Shown here in pieces: positions 62,073 to 64,000 of a stretch of 64,000 nucleotides of DNA (position 1 is its first letter; every line of letters starts with the position of its first letter). The notes below the pieces were generated by a model. That model ran no database searches, was not told the DNA's origin, and was given only the letters and a program-made list of their open reading frames with translations. The translations under genes were made by a program, and so were the position numbers. The DNA is taken from the NCBI GenBank assembly GCA_964019335.1, contig OZ025708.1:1-64000 (forward strand), given 5' to 3'. The DNA comes from Diplonema japonicum (taxonomy: Eukaryota; Euglenozoa; Diplonemea; Diplonemida; Diplonemidae).

Positions 62073-64000
62073 GAACATATTATCATCGCGAAAAAAGTAC
62101 ATGGGCAAGAAGAAAGACAAGCACAAGGAGAAGGCAAAGCCGGAAGGGAACGGGGCCAGCACGCAGCTGGCCCAGTCCAAGGCCAGGGAGGAGCGGCGGG
62201 TGGAGAGGATGCTCCGCAGCGCGGGAGCAGCCGGGGAGCTGGGGCAGCTCCTGACGCCGGAGCACCGGGAGAAGATGACGGGGGTGGTCACCGTAATTGA
62301 CCTCCTCACGCCCGACGCCGCCGCCGCTACAGCCGGCCCAGCGACACCTGTCGCCTCCACCCCGACCGGCTCCGTCAAAAGGCCGGTTTCGCCTGACGCC
62401 AGCGTCGCCACCCCGACCTCCAGCAAGAAAGCTAGGAGGAAGGCCGCCAGAGCCGCGCGCGCTGACGCTGCCGCCGAAGCCGCACACATAGCTGACGCCA
62501 CACACCCCCTCGAAGCCGCACGCACTGCGGCCGACGTCGAACTCGCGGGAATCGCTGCTGATTTGGAAGCCGACGTGGTAGCTGCAGAAATAGCAGCTAA
62601 GATGAAGGCTGCGCAGGAGGTGGCTGATGCTGCGGTTGTCAAAATGGCAGCCGAGACGGAAGCTGCTCGCGTGGCTGGTGTGGAGGCTGCTCGCAGAGCA
62701 GTCGAGGCTGAGGAGAAGGCTCTGCGCGAGCGGTCTACTGCACGACTTGCGGCAGAGGAGAAGGAGGCTGCGCGTGCTGCGGCCGAGATGAAAGCAGCCG
62801 AGGAGAAGAAGGCTACAGCCGCAGCCGCTGCAGCCGAGAAGAAGAAAGCCGCAGCCGCCGCCGCCGCCGAGAAGAAAGCAGCAGCCGCCGCCGCCGCCGC
62901 CGAGGAGAAGGCCGCCGCCGAGAAGAAAGCAGCAGCCGCCGCCGCCGCCGCCGAGAGGAAGGCCGCAGCCGACGCCGCCAGGAAGAAAGCTGCAGCCGCC
63001 GCCGCCGCCGCCGAGAAGGAGACCGCAGCCGCAGCCGCCGCCGCCGAGGAGAAGAAGAAGGTCGCAGCCACCGCCGCCGCCGAAAAGGAAGCCGCCGCAG
63101 CCGCTGCCAAAAAGGAGGAAGCTTTGAGGTTGGCGGCCGCCAAGAAGGCAGATGCCCAGAAGGTCGAGGACGAAGCAGTCGCGAACGCTTCCGCCAACGC
63201 GTCAACAGACCAAGGCACGCTCCTCCTCAGCTCAGACTCTGACACCAGCTCTGGCCCTGAGGAGATGGAGGACGACCCTGCCCCTGCCCCTTCCACAACC
63301 CCGCGATGGGACCTGGTGCCAGACACATGGGACGCCCCGATCTACACCAACGTGTCCCCCCCGACGGAAACATCCCGCGCTGTCATTGCGCTCGACGATC
63401 CCTCCGGAATGGGGGTCGTGTGCTCCGCGTTACCTACGGCATCCATCACCTTTGTCCTTATGACAGAGGTCCCCGGTGTCACCACCCCCAGCGAGATTGT
63501 CATGGTCTCTGGGTCGCGCGCAGTGAACAGGAGGGTCCACGTCTCCACGTTCGGGCTGGACCCCCCCACCTACACCCCGCCTTCCACCTTCAACAGCGGA
63601 TCGGAGGTCGTCTACGTCTGTGTCAGTGCAGACAGCCTGAAGGAGGCGAAGGCCAGGGTCCTGGAGCTCGCCAAGGCTCAGGGCGCGGTGATGGAGGATC
63701 GTGCGGTCTTCCGCCCAAGGAAGTTCGGTGAGGAGGAACCGCGGGCGAGGCACTGGACCCACGAGGTGGGACTGCGCCTGCAAGCAGCACACGTCCACGC
63801 CGTCCTGCGCCGGTCCGGGGACGGGTGCTTAATGCGGACGACGGAGAGACGCGGGGGGTACGCTTATGTACCCATCGTGGCGGAAGGGAGGGCGGATGCC
63901 TTTCGGATTGCGGGGACGCTGGGTGGGTTGTCTCTCGGGGTGGCGCACCGTAAGGGATGGACTGTGCGGTGCCTACCGGAGACGGAACAGCGGCTCCGGG
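62073..64000 (+). mobile_element. LINE-2, 5' part of a plus-strand copy, runs off the right edge
   Basis: A leader of 28 bp unlike that of the full copy, then ORF1 in the opposite orientation to all other LINE-2 copies here. Confidence 0.85.
62101..64000 (+). CDS. LINE-2 ORF1, partial at the right edge
   Basis: 633 codons visible from ATG 62101, open to the window end. It aligns to the ORF1 at 24395-27235 and differs mainly in the Ala/Glu/Lys tract: loss of a short ARES-type unit near 62570 and gain of repeat units near 62900-63010. This is expected of slippage in a repetitive coiled coil. The globular domain starts (WDLVPDTWDAPIYTN, RARHW.HEVGLRL, RRGGYAYVPI) and is cut by the edge. A long antisense frame over the Ala-rich tract is a shadow. 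Confidence 0.85.
   Translation, partial: MGKKKDKHKEKAKPEGNGASTQLAQSKAREERRVERMLRSAGAAGELGQLLTPEHREKMTGVVTVIDLLTPDAAAATAGPATPVASTPTGSVKRPVSPDASVATPTSSKKARRKAARAARADAAAEAAHIADATHPLEAARTAADVELAGIAADLEADVVAAEIAAKMKAAQEVADAAVVKMAAETEAARVAGVEAARRAVEAEEKALRERSTARLAAEEKEAARAAAEMKAAEEKKATAAAAAAEKKKAAAAAAAEKKAAAAAAAAEEKAAAEKKAAAAAAAAERKAAADAARKKAAAAAAAAEKETAAAAAAAEEKKKVAATAAAEKEAAAAAAKKEEALRLAAAKKADAQKVEDEAVANASANASTDQGTLLLSSDSDTSSGPEEMEDDPAPAPSTTPRWDLVPDTWDAPIYTNVSPPTETSRAVIALDDPSGMGVVCSALPTASITFVLMTEVPGVTTPSEIVMVSGSRAVNRRVHVSTFGLDPPTYTPPSTFNSGSEVVYVCVSADSLKEAKARVLELAKAQGAVMEDRAVFRPRKFGEEEPRARHWTHEVGLRLQAAHVHAVLRRSGDGCLMRTTERRGGYAYVPIVAEGRADAFRIAGTLGGLSLGVAHRKGWTVRCLPETEQRLR

Noticed and set aside
1-64000. 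Telomeric short repeats (TTAGGG, TTTAGGG, TTAGG types)
   Set aside because: No tandem run was seen on either strand. The telomere idea rests only on array architecture.
1-64000. CRISPR arrays, bacterial operons or prophage
   Set aside because: Poly(A) tails, a Pol III tRNA gene and LINE proteins make the source eukaryotic. Regular repeats seen are microsatellites or retroelement parts.

Overview
The window is eukaryotic and made almost entirely of non-LTR retrotransposons (LINEs). I recognise no host protein-coding gene. The only host-type genes seen are one tRNA-Lys(UUU) and a 45-nt scrap of 5S rRNA. The LINEs encode an apurinic-type endonuclease (APE), reverse transcriptase (RT), RNase H and a C-terminal Cys/His knuckle. 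They end in A-tracts or (ATT)n-A tails and leave target-site duplications. Two plus-strand elements (LINE-7) have an RT style I associate, from memory, with dinoflagellate and perkinsid genomes, so a protist of that kind is a weak guess. Family names below (LINE-1 to LINE-8, NC-a to NC-f) are local labels.

Layout. 1-816: 5' end of LINE-8 ORF1. 854-1493: non-coding tail element NC-a. 1494-7166: complete LINE-1 (ORF1, ORF2). 7167-9394: 5'-truncated LINE-2. 9423-9948: two short tails. 9949-11690: LINE-5 3' end split by a pogo-like DNA transposon (9965-11143). 11691-12896: NC-c and LINE-6 fragments plus an unassigned stretch. 12897-12968: tRNA-Lys. 12974-18320: three more truncated LINE-2 copies head to tail. 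18321-19663: NC-c long form with a 276-bp tandem repeat. 19664-27293: full-length LINE-2. 27294-29260: NC-b and LINE-4 3' end. 29261-36516: full-length LINE-3. 36517-39345: mosaic of NC-c, LINE-6, NC-b, LINE-5, LINE-2 and LINE-3 pieces. 39370-45183: LINE-7 on the plus strand. 45184-50270: nearly full LINE-4. 50271-57370: NC-c, LINE-2, LINE-8, 5S scrap, LINE-3, NC-b, LINE-5, NC-a. 57371-59950: second LINE-7. 59951-61795: LINE-1 and LINE-2 pieces. At 61796 the orientation flips and a plus-strand LINE-2 runs off the right edge.

Apart from the two LINE-7 insertions and the DNA transposon, every element from 1 to 61795 points left. Most are 5'-truncated, with the A-tail of one abutting the broken 5' end of the next. 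This is the layout expected from serial addition to a chromosome end (HeT-A/TART-like) or from a strongly biased nesting hot spot. No telomeric short repeat is visible.

The most novel signal is in how ORF2 is expressed. In LINE-2 and LINE-3, ORF1 and ORF2 share a frame and are separated by one UGA and a 47-codon linker. The linker is conserved in length and in amino-acid sequence (30 of 47 identical by hand count) and runs into a 2A-like GLVETNPGP. That suggests stop-codon readthrough followed by ribosome skipping. LINE-1 and LINE-4 carry canonical 2A motifs just downstream of a strongly conserved, covarying RNA fold. LINE-1 and LINE-7 have ORF2 overlapping ORF1 in the -1 frame.
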